A stretch of DNA of 64,000 nt from an uncultured Prevotella sp. (GCA_944319935.1 CALUFM010000006.1:62001-126000); one strand, 5' to 3'; shown: positions 43,014 to 52,024, counted from the stretch's first letter. Made by a program: numbers and translations. The notes: generated by a model not told the origin, from the letters alone.

Positions 43014-44345
43014 ATGAAACGCATAGTAATACTTGGAGCCGGCGAAAGCGGCGCGGGAGCCGCCGTACTGGCAAAGAAACAGGGCTTCGACGTGTTCGTA
43101 TCCGACATGTCGGCCATCAAGGACAAATACAAGAAACAGCTCGACTCGCACGGCATAGCCTGGGAGGAGGGACGCCACACCGAGGGGAAAATCCTCGACG
43201 CCGACGAAATAATAAAAAGCCCCGGCATACCCAACGACGCGCCGATGATAAAAAAGTGCGTGGAAAAAGGCATCCACATAATCAGCGAAATAGAGTTCGC
43301 CGGACGCTACACCGACTCGAAGATGATTTGCATCACGGGCAGCAACGGCAAGACTACGACCACTTCGCTCATCTACCACATCTTCAAGAGCGCGGGCTAC
43401 GACGCCGGACTGGCCGGCAACATAGGCAACTCGCTGGCCCTGCAGGTGGCCGAAGACCCGCACGAATACTACATAATAGAGCTTAGCTCGTTCCAGTTGG
43501 ACAACATGTACGACTTCCGCGCCAACATAGCCATCCTGCTCAACATCACGCCTGACCATCTCGACCGGTACGACAACTGCATGCAGAACTACGTGGACGC
43601 CAAGATGCGCATACTGCAAAACCAGACCGAGGACGACTCTTTCATCTATTGGAACGACGACCCGGTAATCAGGCGCGAGCTGAACAAGTATGACATAAAG
43701 GCCATACAACTGCCGTTCTCCGAGCTGAAGGAGAAAGGTTCCATCGGATACATCGAGGAAGGGCAGTACAAAATCGAGAAACCTACGCCATTCAACATGG
43801 AGCAAGAGGAGCTGAGCCTTACCGGGAAGCACAACATCTACAACTCACTGGCGGCGGGAATAGCCTCAAACGTGGCCGGCATAAAGAAGGAGTTCATACG
43901 CAAGAGCCTGAGCGACTTCCCCGGCGTTGAGCATCGCTTGGAGAAAGTGACCAAGGTGGCGGGCGTGCAATACGTCAACGACTCGAAGGCAACCAACGTC
44001 GATGCGTGCTGGTACGCGCTTGAAAGCATGAAGACGCCGGTCGTACTCATCCTCGGCGGAAAGGACAAGGGCAACGACTACAACGCCATCAAGGACTTGG
44101 TGAAAGAGAAGTGCGTGGGCCTTGTCTACTTGGGAGCTGACAACACGAAGCTGCACGACTTCTTCGACGGTATGGGCATCCCGGTGCGCGACACCCACTC
44201 GATGCGCGACTGCGTGGCGGCCTGCTACGACATGGCGCGCCCCGGCGACACCGTCCTGCTAAGCCCATGCTGCGCCAGCTTCGACCTGTTCAAGAACATG
44301 GAAGACCGCGGAGAGCAGTTCAAGGAGCTGGTAAGGAAGCTCTGA
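43014..44345 (+). CDS. murD: UDP-MurNAc-L-alanine--D-glutamate ligase
   Basis: A 443-residue Mur ligase adding D-Glu. N-terminal Rossmann-like MKRIVILGAGESGAGAAV, ATP loop ITGSNGKTTTT (about 106-116), ELSSFQLDNM, NITPDHLDRY and C-terminal LGGKDKGNDY. I chose the ATG at 43014; a reading from 42993 would begin inside the AT-rich end of the R5 element. The length is standard. A 147-bp gap without a clear element separates it from ftsW. Confidence 0.96.
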   Translation: MKRIVILGAGESGAGAAVLAKKQGFDVFVSDMSAIKDKYKKQLDSHGIAWEEGRHTEGKILDADEIIKSPGIPNDAPMIKKCVEKGIHIISEIEFAGRYTDSKMICITGSNGKTTTTSLIYHIFKSAGYDAGLAGNIGNSLALQVAEDPHEYYIIELSSFQLDNMYDFRANIAILLNITPDHLDRYDNCMQNYVDAKMRILQNQTEDDSFIYWNDDPVIRRELNKYDIKAIQLPFSELKEKGSIGYIEEGQYKIEKPTPFNMEQEELSLTGKHNIYNSLAAGIASNVAGIKKEFIRKSLSDFPGVEHRLEKVTKVAGVQYVNDSKATNVDACWYALESMKTPVVLILGGKDKGNDYNAIKDLVKEKCVGLVYLGADNTKLHDFFDGMGIPVRDTHSMRDCVAACYDMARPGDTVLLSPCCASFDLFKNMEDRGEQFKELVRKL

Positions 44346-44492
44346 CACACGACGCGACAGCAACACAGGACTTGAAGAAGCTGCAGAACGCAGGGCGCGC
44401 CACAGGCATGAGACGCCGGCCAACCTGCCGGCAAGCCACCAGGCTCAAGCCTCAACAAGCATTCCCAATCCAATAAAACCACATATACCAAC

Positions 44493-45767
44493 ATGCTAAA
44501 AAACAAATTGACAGAGGGCAAATTCAAGGGCGACGCCGTTATCTGGACGGTGTTCCTCTTCCTGTGCATCATCAGCATAGTCGAGGTGTACAGCGCGGCA
44601 AGCAACCTGTCGTTCAAGAGCGGCAACTACATCGAGCCCGCCCTGAAGCACACAGGACTGCTGCTGGTGGGCATCGTGGTCATGATTTTCACCATGAACA
44701 TCAAGTGCCGCTACTTCAAGATAGTAACCCCGTTCGCCCTGCTGTTCTCATTCATCCTGCTTGTCATCGTGCTGTGCATCGGCGAAAGCACAAACGGCTC
44801 GCAGCGTTGGATTGACCTGGGCATCGTCCAGTTCCAGCCGTCAGAGCTGGCCAAGGGCGCAATCGTGCTTGCCACGGCCCAAATCCTCAGCGCGATGCAG
44901 ACGCCCACGGGGGCCGACAAGCGCGCCTTCAAGTACATCTTGGTGGTGTGCGCGATGATAATCCCGCTAATCATGGTCGAAAACCTTTCAACCGCCGTGC
45001 TGCTATGCACGGTTGTCTTCCTGATGATGTTCATAGGCAAAGTGCCAAAGGCGCAGCTCGGCAAGCTGCTGGGCACGGTCATGCTGGCCTTGGCCTTGGT
45101 GGTGACGATGGTCATGGTCTTCGGCCACGACGAGAAGAAAGAGGCCGCCCAGTCGCCCAAGCAGCAGTTGGTGCAGCAGGAAGAGAAGAAAGACGAGACC
45201 GTCGTCGAGAAGGTTTTCCACCGCTTCGACACGTGGAAGGCGCGCATAGACGACTTCCTCAGCAACGACTACGTGCCGCCATCGGAGGTTGACATCACCG
45301 GCAAGGACGCCCAGACGGCTCACGCCAACATAGCCATAGCCTCGTCGAACGTAATAGGCAAGGGCCCCGGCAACTCGGTAGAGCGCGACTTCCTGTCGCA
45401 GGCGTTCTCAGACTTCATCTACGCCATCATCGTCGAGGAGCTTGGCATCTTCGGCGCAGTGTTCGTCTGCATGCTTTACATAGTGCTGCTGTTCCGCACG
45501 GCCACCATAGCCAACCGCTGCGCCAACACGTTCCCAGCACTGCTCATCATAGGCTTCGCGCTGCTGCTTGTAGTCCAGGCGTTGTTCAACATGGCCGTGG
45601 CCGTAGGCCTCGTGCCCGTCACGGGACAGCCGCTGCCGCTCATCAGCAAGGGCGGAACGTCAACCATCATCAACTGCGCGTACATCGGCGTGATACTCAG
45701 CGTAAGCTATTCGGCCAAGAAGAAAGACGACGCCAACAGCCCCGCAGAGGCCAAGGCAGCGGCGTAA
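44493..45767 (+). CDS. ftsW: SEDS glycosyltransferase FtsW
   Basis: 424 residues with about ten membrane helices. As a SEDS enzyme it polymerises lipid II at the septum with FtsI. Conserved stretches: GSQRWIDLGIVQFQPSELAK (about 105-124), the catalytic-Asp-type loop with NVIGKGPGNSVERDF, and MAVAVGLVPVTGQPLPLISK with GGTS near the end. A large charged extracytoplasmic insert (about 210-265, KKEAAQSPKQQLVQQEEKK) is typical of the phylum. In related genomes murG follows directly. Here an R1 terminator and an AraC gene follow instead, so the cluster is broken at this point. Confidence 0.95.
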   Translation: MLKNKLTEGKFKGDAVIWTVFLFLCIISIVEVYSAASNLSFKSGNYIEPALKHTGLLLVGIVVMIFTMNIKCRYFKIVTPFALLFSFILLVIVLCIGESTNGSQRWIDLGIVQFQPSELAKGAIVLATAQILSAMQTPTGADKRAFKYILVVCAMIIPLIMVENLSTAVLLCTVVFLMMFIGKVPKAQLGKLLGTVMLALALVVTMVMVFGHDEKKEAAQSPKQQLVQQEEKKDETVVEKVFHRFDTWKARIDDFLSNDYVPPSEVDITGKDAQTAHANIAIASSNVIGKGPGNSVERDFLSQAFSDFIYAIIVEELGIFGAVFVCMLYIVLLFRTATIANRCANTFPALLIIGFALLLVVQALFNMAVAVGLVPVTGQPLPLISKGGTSTIINCAYIGVILSVSYSAKKKDDANSPAEAKAAA

Positions 45768-45813
45768 GCAAGCCCCGGGAACACAAAACCGGAACATCAC
45801 ACGGCACAGGCAA

Positions 45814-45860
45814 AACCAGAAAGGCCGCCTTTCGCATCATGAAAGGCGGCCTTTCTGGTT
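45814..45860. terminator. R1 hairpin after ftsW
   Basis: AACCAGAAAGGCCGCCTTTC (45814-45833) pairs perfectly with the 20 bases at 45841-45860 over a 7-nt loop, and the stem is flanked by GCAAAA on both sides. A second, weaker R1 unit (GCAAAAAGCC to GGCCTTTTGC) follows at 45861-45902. It probably terminates the dcw transcript. It also marks an end of the inferred inversion. Confidence 0.85.
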
Positions 45861-46032
45861 GCAAAAAGCCATGTATAGCATTGCAATACACGGCCTTTTG
45901 CAACACACTGAATGCCAATATGTTACAAAAACCATCATCACACGTCACGACGCCACTGCTCCCCGGCGGCAAGGCGAGCCGCGGCCAAGCCTGGCATTTA
46001 ACACCGAAAAAAACTTTTTATGCCGAAATATG

Positions 46033-46063
46033 TTTGACCATAAACTATTATTTTATATCTTTG
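46033..46063 (+). promoter_or_regulatory. Promoter of the AraC-family gene
   Basis: TTTG (46033-46036), a 19-bp spacer, TATCTTTG (46056-46063), 20 bp before the ATG. Full Bacteroidota consensus. Confidence 0.92.
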
Positions 46064-46083
46064 CAGGAAATATGGAATAATTA

Positions 46084-46962
46084 ATGGGAAAAATAGAACT
46101 GACCGACTCCTCGATAGACGCCATCATAAAGCATGGCGACGTGAGCCACATAGACAACGACCTGTTGCTCTTCGACGACTTCACGCACATCCCGATACCC
46201 GTCACGGCATGCCGCACAACCGACATAATAATCGGCCTGTGCCTTGAAGGCGAGTCGAAATACACGACCAACACCATAGAACACACGGTACACGCCGACG
46301 ACGCAATCATAATACCTGACGGCCAGGTGGTTGACGCATACGTCCCCACCCCCGGCTCCGAAGGAATCGGCATCATGATGTCGCGCGACTTCTTCCACGA
46401 AGTGGTGAACGACATCCACGAGCTGTCGTCGCTCATCCTCTTCTCGCGCAGCCACCCCGTGTTCAAGCTCACCGCCGCCGAAAGCCGCAACGTGGTCAAC
46501 TATTTCCGCCTGATCAACGAAAAAGTCAACGACGCCGGCAACCACTTCCGCAAGGACGTGGCGCGCCACCTGCTCGCCGCCATGATATGCGAACTCGGCA
46601 GCGCGATTGACCGCATACACTCCGCCTACGGCAAGAAGCAGACCCGCGCCGAGATGATATTCACCGACTTCATCCGCCTCGTGGAGAAAAACTACAGGCA
46701 AGAGAGGCGCGTTAGCTGGTACGGCGAGCAGATGTGCATCACGCCCAAATACCTTTCCGAGACCGTGAAGCAGGTCAGCCGCCGCACGCCCAACGACTGG
46801 ATTGACAACTACGTGGTGACGGAACTGCGCGTGCAACTGAAAAACACCACCAAAAGCATAAAGGAAATAGCCCGCGACATGAACTTCCCCAACCAGTCGT
46901 TCCTCGGCAAATACTTCAAGGAACATGTCGGCATGTCGCCCATGAACTACCGCAGGGCCTGA
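46084..46962 (+). CDS. AraC-family transcriptional regulator
   Basis: 292 residues. The N-terminal 170 form a cupin-like sensing domain (HTVHADDAIIIPDGQVVDAY). The C-terminal 100 hold two helix-turn-helices: WYGEQMCITPKYLSETVKQV, then IKEIARDMNFPNQSFLGKYF with the closing GMSPMNYRR signature. The ligand and targets are unknown. It has its own strong promoter and stands alone. Ferritin follows 190 bp downstream with no clear link. It may be a former neighbour of the EnvC side before the inferred inversion. Confidence 0.9.
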   Translation: MGKIELTDSSIDAIIKHGDVSHIDNDLLLFDDFTHIPIPVTACRTTDIIIGLCLEGESKYTTNTIEHTVHADDAIIIPDGQVVDAYVPTPGSEGIGIMMSRDFFHEVVNDIHELSSLILFSRSHPVFKLTAAESRNVVNYFRLINEKVNDAGNHFRKDVARHLLAAMICELGSAIDRIHSAYGKKQTRAEMIFTDFIRLVEKNYRQERRVSWYGEQMCITPKYLSETVKQVSRRTPNDWIDNYVVTELRVQLKNTTKSIKEIARDMNFPNQSFLGKYFKEHVGMSPMNYRRA

Positions 46963-47152
46963 GGCAAAGCCGTGAATGGCTACTGCTAATAAATTATAAT
47001 AATCGGCGGCTGACGGCGGAGCGGAGCGTTTTTTTGCGTATTTTTGCGTTGGGAAGGCGTCTGCCAGGCGTGCGCAAGGTTGTGACAAGGGCGGCGTTGG
47101 CACGCTTTTTGATGGTAAAGTCATAGATTTACAACTTTAAAACGATACGATT

Positions 47153-47677
47153 ATGCTTAACAAGAAGATTGAAGAGGCTCTGAACGAGCAAATCAACGCC
47201 GAGATGTGGTCGGCTTACCTGTACCTGTCAATGTCGGCTTACTGCCACTCAATAGGCCAGCCCGGCATGGCAAACTGGTTTGAGGTGCAATTCCAGGAGG
47301 AGCAGGACCACGCCAAAATCCTGTTCAACTACATCAACCAGCGCAACGGCCGTGTGACTTTGAAGAAAATCGACGAAGTGCCGACGGAGTGGAACGGCAT
47401 CCTCGACGTGTTTGAAAGCACGCTGAAGCACGAGCAGAAGGTTACTTCGCTCATCAACGACCTGTACGCTTTGACACACGAGAAGAACGACTTCGCAACG
47501 CAGAGCATGCTGAAGTGGTTCATCGACGAGCAGGTCGAGGAGGAGGAGACCGCCCAGAACATCATCGACAACATCAAGATGATAAAGGACAACGGCTACG
47601 GCATCTACATGCTCGACAAGGAGCTTGGGGCGCGCACGTACACTCAGGCAAGCCCGCTGAGCGGCTCGGCAGAATGA
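47153..47677 (+). CDS. ftnA: Non-haem ferritin
   Basis: A 174-residue four-helix-bundle ferritin that oxidises and stores iron in a 24-mer. Ferroxidase ligands: Glu 18 in INAEMWSAYLYLS, Glu 50 and His 53 in EEQDHAKIL, then the later Glu in EQKVT and Gln/Glu in DEQVEEEE. The C-terminus (ASPLSGSAE) is the usual polar tail. The region upstream (46963-47152) holds no repeat of the families above and no clear promoter; TATTTTTG at 47039-47046 is a distant candidate. R4 repeat follows. Confidence 0.95.
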   Translation: MLNKKIEEALNEQINAEMWSAYLYLSMSAYCHSIGQPGMANWFEVQFQEEQDHAKILFNYINQRNGRVTLKKIDEVPTEWNGILDVFESTLKHEQKVTSLINDLYALTHEKNDFATQSMLKWFIDEQVEEEETAQNIIDNIKMIKDNGYGIYMLDKELGARTYTQASPLSGSAE

Positions 47678-47689
47678 CGATTCTCTTAA

Positions 47690-47848
47690 TTTAAAATTGA
47701 AAATGGAGAATTGAAAATTATGATTTGCTTTGTTGGTTAATCGAAAGTGATAAACAAACATGGTAATCATAATTTTCAACTCTCCATTTTTCATTCTCAA
47801 TTTAGGCAAATCATAATTCTCAATTCCCAATTCTAAATTCTCAATTTG
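47690..47848. repeat. R4 element: AATTGAAAATGG-type inverted repeat, overlapping the eptA stop
   Basis: Left part TTAAAATTGAAAATGGAGAA then TTGAAAATTATGATTTGC. Right part AATCATAATTTTCAACTCTC then CATTTTTCATTCTCAATTT, then a second copy CAAATCATAATTCTCAATTC. The rightmost bases contain the stop codon and last codon of eptA. A half copy lies at 52292-52337. Confidence 0.85.
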
Positions 47849-49550
47849 AAGAAAGGATGATGCCTTTCTTCTTAAACATCTCAAAGTCTTTTTCGCTTCT
47901 AAGCATCTTGCCCAGGGGCACGGCGCGGTTGTGGTCGTTGAGATACACGAGCCGCCGGGGCGTGTAACGTCCGCTGGCCACCGAGCGGCTGTCGTCTCGC
48001 ATGGGCGTGGATATGCCGGAAAGGTCGAGCATAGTGTGGAACACGGCGTCACTCGTGGCCACCAGTTTCGTGCGGTTGGCGGCCAGCGCGGCCTCAAACT
48101 GCGGATAAGTCCGGCGGTAAGCGGCCGACGTCCAGACCAAGAACGGCACGTGAAGCTCGTAATACGACGGCACAGGCGAAGCGTGAAGGAACAGGCGGCG
48201 GCTGTCGTCGAAGATGTTTTCGCCGTGGTCTGACGTGTAAACCAACGCCGACACGGCTCCCGTTTTGTCAAGTTCGGCCATGATAGAGCGCAGCAGGCTG
48301 TCGGTGAAACGGATTGTGTTGTCATACGCATTGACGAGCGAGGGGCGGTTCTTTGGCTTCGCCTCGGTGGCATCGTCAGGCAGGAAACGGGCCGACCCGC
48401 GCGGGTAACGCTCGCGGTAGTTGAAGTGAGAGCCGTAAGTATGCAGCACGATGAGTTCCTTCTTGCGCCCCTCGGCCAGCACACGGCGCACCTCTGGCAG
48501 CAAAGCCTCATCGCCCAAAGCCGCCGCTTCGGGGTTGCGCTCCTTTATGAAAGTCCACTCGTCGGCCTCTTCCCCGAAGAAGTCGATGAACGAATGGTTG
48601 CGCCTTTGGTTTGAAATGAACACCGTATGGAAGCCGGCTTCCTTGAAAGCGGTGATGACACTCTTCTCGTAATAGATGCTGTCAAAGTTCTCGGCTGACA
48701 CCGCCGACATCAGCATGGGCACGCTCTTATGGGTGGTATTCGACTGCGTCACGGCCTTCGTGAACGCCACAAGCCCCTCGGCTTTGCCCGTCAGGGGCGT
48801 AGTGTCGCGCCCGTAGCCGTACAGGCCGAAGCTGCAAGCGCGCGCCGTCTCGCCAATGACGAGGACATACACCTCACGGTCAGCCGCCGCGTGCGTTGCC
48901 TTGGCGTTGAAAGTGAAGCCCGCCGAAGTCTCGGCATAAGCGTTAGTGTCGGCCGTGCGCTCAACGGCAAGCCCAAGATTATAGAACACGTTGACAGGAT
49001 ACAGGTGCAGCTCGGCACGGTAATCACGGCTGGCGGCATAGCTCACGCCGAGCGAAACAACGCCCGCGGCAGCGACAACGGCCGCAATACGCCGCTGAAA
49101 CGACATGAACGAGCGCGGCAGACGGTCCTTCCTGCGCACGGAAACGACGGCCAGCACAAGCACCGGAACGTACACAACGACGACGAAAGCCACGGCCGGA
49201 ATGAGGTTGTCAAGCAGCTCGAGAGCCTCGCCGGGATTGGTTGTCACGAGGTTGAGGAACATGTCAACGGCGATGATTGAATGCCCGAAAAGATATAAAA
49301 GCACCAACTGGAACGCTGCGAAGAACACAAGCAGGAACAACGCCCACGCCATCTTGCCCGGACAACGGTTGAGAGTCATCAGCAGCCACACCACCCCCAC
49401 GGGCAGCAACACGTTGGCCACACACGCCGCAATGCCCATGCGCTCGGTGAAACAAAGCGCGACATTGGGCAAGCATATCACCACAATGGTGAGAAAAAAA
49501 AGGCTGCGCGCTGAGGCACAATCACGGAGTATGGATTTTATCTTGTTCAT
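47841..49550 (-). CDS. eptA: Phosphoethanolamine transferase (EptA/sulfatase family)
   Basis: 569 residues. Five membrane helices in the first 175 residues, then a periplasmic alkaline-phosphatase-fold domain. Motifs: VIGETARACSFGLYGYGRDT (metal ligand Glu), QSNTTHKSVPM (nucleophile Thr) and YTSDHGENIFDD (metal ligands). EptA enzymes decorate lipid A phosphates with phosphoethanolamine and lower polymyxin sensitivity. Lipid A is the expected acceptor; other glycans cannot be excluded. The ATG at 49550 follows an R2 element with the tail AACTCCCGAAAACTAAAAGA. The last Asn codon and the TGA lie in R4 repeat DNA. Confidence 0.9.
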   Translation of the reverse strand: MNKIKSILRDCASARSLFFLTIVVICLPNVALCFTERMGIAACVANVLLPVGVVWLLMTLNRCPGKMAWALFLLVFFAAFQLVLLYLFGHSIIAVDMFLNLVTTNPGEALELLDNLIPAVAFVVVVYVPVLVLAVVSVRRKDRLPRSFMSFQRRIAAVVAAAGVVSLGVSYAASRDYRAELHLYPVNVFYNLGLAVERTADTNAYAETSAGFTFNAKATHAAADREVYVLVIGETARACSFGLYGYGRDTTPLTGKAEGLVAFTKAVTQSNTTHKSVPMLMSAVSAENFDSIYYEKSVITAFKEAGFHTVFISNQRRNHSFIDFFGEEADEWTFIKERNPEAAALGDEALLPEVRRVLAEGRKKELIVLHTYGSHFNYRERYPRGSARFLPDDATEAKPKNRPSLVNAYDNTIRFTDSLLRSIMAELDKTGAVSALVYTSDHGENIFDDSRRLFLHASPVPSYYELHVPFLVWTSAAYRRTYPQFEAALAANRTKLVATSDAVFHTMLDLSGISTPMRDDSRSVASGRYTPRRLVYLNDHNRAVPLGKMLRSEKDFEMFKKKGIILSSN

Positions 49551-49589
49551 ATCTTTTAGTTTTCGGGAGTTGAAGGAGCTGTTCTCAGG

Positions 49590-49784
49590 AGTTAAAGGAG
49601 TTAAAGTAGTTACCGCTCACTGCGTTCGCTGAGGAGTTAAAGACAAATGCTTTGCAAAATGTCTGCAACCCATATCCTGTCTAACTCCATAAGCCACATT
49701 GTAACTTAGCCCTAAACAACAAGACTATTGTCTTTAACTCCTCAGCGAACGCAGTGAGCGGTAACTACTTTAACTCCTTTAACT
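49590..49784. repeat. R2 element, complete: perfect 57-bp inverted repeat
   Basis: Arms 49590-49646 and 49728-49784 are exact reverse complements over 57 bp with an 81-bp loop. Compared with the copy at 394-570, the 52 shared arm positions differ at five, and each change is matched in the opposite arm. The loops are unrelated. Its left side leads into the eptA start. Confidence 0.92.
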
Positions 49785-49821
49785 ACTGGAAAAAAACTTC
49801 TTTAACTACCGGAAAGACACC

Positions 49822-51006
49822 TCAAAAAGCCTCGTTGATGTTGAACACGAAGCCCTGCAGTCCGCTCTTTCCGAAGCCGTAGTCAAGGCGTATGTTGCCG
49901 TTCTTCTTGAACTCCCAGCGGTAGCCTATGCCCCAGTTAGGCAGCAAGCGGTCGAAGTGGATTGCGCTGAACTTGTCGAAGACCGTGCCCACTCCAGCCC
50001 ACACAACCACGCCGTTGCGCTTCCATATGTGCTGGCGCAGCTCCACCTGAGCCTCCATCTTGTGCTTGTCGCGGTAGCGTCCCTTATAATATCCGCGCAT
50101 GGTTGACGAGTTGCCGAGCAACGCCATCGTAGCCCACGACGGGTCGCCGAAGTTCAACGTGCCGCGAAGGTCGCCGCCGATGACCGCCCCACGCCACAGC
50201 TTGGCATACGTGTTGAAGCGGAAGTCGGTGGTGGTGTAGGCGTATCCGCTGCCCATGAACTTGGGGTGGAACAGTTGGGTGACCGTGGCATACACGCCGC
50301 GCGTGGGGCGTGTGATGACGTCACGCGAGTCATAAGCGAGCGTAAGGCCTACGCCGAGGTTCCACAACGTGCGGTCTTGGCCGTCCAGCAGTTCGGGGCG
50401 GTCGATTTCGATGACGTGGGCGTAATCGTAAGTAAGCGACGGGCCTACGAACACGTTGCGCGCCACCTGCCACAGGAAGTTGGCCTTGGCGGCTATCTTC
50501 CACCTCTTCATCTCGCCCTCGTTGGCGTCGTTGTTGCCCATTTCGTAGCCCATTCCCCAAAACTTCTCCTTGAAATAGTTGGCCGATATGTCATATTCTA
50601 TGCGCCCCCTGTTGTACGGGAAGACGTGAGTGCCGAATACGCCGATGGTGTAAGAGCTTTTGGTTGTCACGTCGCCGAAGATGGCCACGTCAGACATCTG
50701 CGAGACGGTGTCGCGCCGGTCTTGGCGGTAAAGGCCCATGCCGATGACGCCGAGGCCGAAGCCCGTGTCAGAGCTGAAGTGCGGGCCGGGCAGCACGCTG
50801 AAGTCGAACTTCTTGTGCTTCTTGTTCTTGTTGGTGTTGTTGATGTAGTTCAAGACCCAGTTGATGAGTCCTTTTTTCTTCTTGACCGTGTCCGGCTGTT
50901 GCTCGGTTTGTATGGTTGCCGTGTCTTGTCGCTCGGTTACGGGCGCGACAGCCCCTGCCTTGGCCGTGCAAAGCATCAGTAAGGCGGCGAGTAGCAGTCT
51001 TGTCAT
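49822..51006 (-). CDS. BamA/TamA-type outer-membrane protein (surface-antigen barrel)
   Basis: 394 residues. A signal peptide (MTRLLLAALLMLCTAKAGA), a Thr/Lys-rich linker (to about 65), then a 16-stranded-type barrel. Typical elements: FSVLPGPHFSSDTGFGLGVI, GVGLTLAYDSRDVITRPTRG, LLGNSSTMRGYYKGRYRD and a terminal Phe. There are no POTRA repeats, so it is a barrel-only member of the Omp85 group, common in Bacteroidota. Its role is unknown. The PCMD gene lies 20 bp upstream on the same strand, indicating an operon. Confidence 0.85.
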   Translation of the reverse strand: MTRLLLAALLMLCTAKAGAVAPVTERQDTATIQTEQQPDTVKKKKGLINWVLNYINNTNKNKKHKKFDFSVLPGPHFSSDTGFGLGVIGMGLYRQDRRDTVSQMSDVAIFGDVTTKSSYTIGVFGTHVFPYNRGRIEYDISANYFKEKFWGMGYEMGNNDANEGEMKRWKIAAKANFLWQVARNVFVGPSLTYDYAHVIEIDRPELLDGQDRTLWNLGVGLTLAYDSRDVITRPTRGVYATVTQLFHPKFMGSGYAYTTTDFRFNTYAKLWRGAVIGGDLRGTLNFGDPSWATMALLGNSSTMRGYYKGRYRDKHKMEAQVELRQHIWKRNGVVVWAGVGTVFDKFSAIHFDRLLPNWGIGYRWEFKKNGNIRLDYGFGKSGLQGFVFNINEAF

Positions 51007-51026
51007 TTCATTTATGTTTAAGCAGG

Positions 51027-51986
51027 TCAGTAAACCAACCTGACGTTGTCAATCCACAGGGTGTTGCCCGGAGAGCCTATGTACGCCCCGCCGTGGCTCG
51101 ACGAGAATTGCAGTATGAGGTGCGTGGGCGTCTCGTTCGCCGAAGCCCACCCCACTTCTTTCACGGGCACGCTCTTGCCTTTGCTGTTGCGCGCGTAGTC
51201 AGTCGAGCGCAGCCCCATCGTAGCGGCGTCGTAATGCGGGTTGTGGCGTATGTCGCCGTATAGGATTTCGTAGGTGGCGTTGTTTACCCACCCGCCGGTA
51301 CTCTTGCCGTATTTCACCACCAGCGTGCCTACGCGCTTGGCCGTGATGTTGCCCTTGCTGTCCTCGGTGCGCTTCTGGAGGTAAAGCACGGTGATGCCGT
51401 AATCCTTGCCCGCAATGGTCTTCGCGCCGCTGAAGCCGTTTTGCCTTACCCGGTTGGCCGTGCCGGCGGCCTTGAACATGTAGTCGTATTTCAGGGCCTT
51501 CGGCCGCTGGTTGAAGCGTATGCCGTTGTTCATGGCCTTTGGGCCGTCCTTCGTCCCGGTGATGGGCTCTTTCATGTCGCCGAGGAAAAGCGAGCCGGCG
51601 GCCAGCACCTTCATGTTCATCAGGCCGAGGACTTTCACCTTCTCAATGTGCGTCACCAGCTTCGCGCAGTAGCCGCTGCCGTGCTTGTCGCGGTAGACAG
51701 AGTTGTTGGTCTTCACCACGCCCATCACTTTCGCCATGACGTTCGACGTGCCCCAGGGCGAGCCTCCGCCGTTGGTGTAGGGCTTGTTGCCCGTAAGCGT
51801 GGTGTTGGGGCCTACCTCGTAGAGGGTCTTGGTGGCACCGCCGATTACGCCTGACTCCTTGATTTTCCTTATCGTCCAACGGTTCATGTCGCCGTAAGGC
51901 AGGAGGACGTCCTTCCCCGCAGCCGCTGCGTCAATCGCCACAAGGCAGGCAAAAAACGCTACAAAGATATTGCAGACATGTTTCAT
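51027..51986 (-). CDS. PCMD (putative carbohydrate metabolism domain) exported protein
   Basis: 319 residues from the ATG at 51986. A signal peptide (MKHVCNIFVAFFACLVAIDAAAA) is followed by a beta-sandwich-like domain: LLPYGDMNRWTIRKIKESGV, SPWGTSNVMAKVMGV, GLMNMKVLAAGSLFLGD and the end GGAYIGSPGNTLWIDNVRLV. This pattern resembles the PCMD family, found in Bacteroidota next to outer-membrane proteins; a carbohydrate link is suggested but not proven. The open frame continues to 52241, but this is R1 repeat DNA and is rejected. It forms an operon with the BamA-type gene. Confidence 0.82.
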   Translation of the reverse strand: MKHVCNIFVAFFACLVAIDAAAAGKDVLLPYGDMNRWTIRKIKESGVIGGATKTLYEVGPNTTLTGNKPYTNGGGSPWGTSNVMAKVMGVVKTNNSVYRDKHGSGYCAKLVTHIEKVKVLGLMNMKVLAAGSLFLGDMKEPITGTKDGPKAMNNGIRFNQRPKALKYDYMFKAAGTANRVRQNGFSGAKTIAGKDYGITVLYLQKRTEDSKGNITAKRVGTLVVKYGKSTGGWVNNATYEILYGDIRHNPHYDAATMGLRSTDYARNSKGKSVPVKEVGWASANETPTHLILQFSSSHGGAYIGSPGNTLWIDNVRLVY

Positions 51987-52016
51987 TTCTGTTACGACTA
52001 TGATAAAATACGAATG

Positions 52017-52024
52017 CAAATATA
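52017..52024 (-). promoter_or_regulatory. -7 box for the PCMD/BamA-type operon
   Basis: Minus strand TATATTTG, 31 bp before the ATG at 51986. No clear -33. Confidence 0.55.

Noticed and set aside
44346..44492. Hidden small gene or RNA between murD and ftsW
   Set aside because: A 147-bp gap with GC-rich scattered short complementarities but no clear start, promoter box or repeat-family match. I see nothing supportable.
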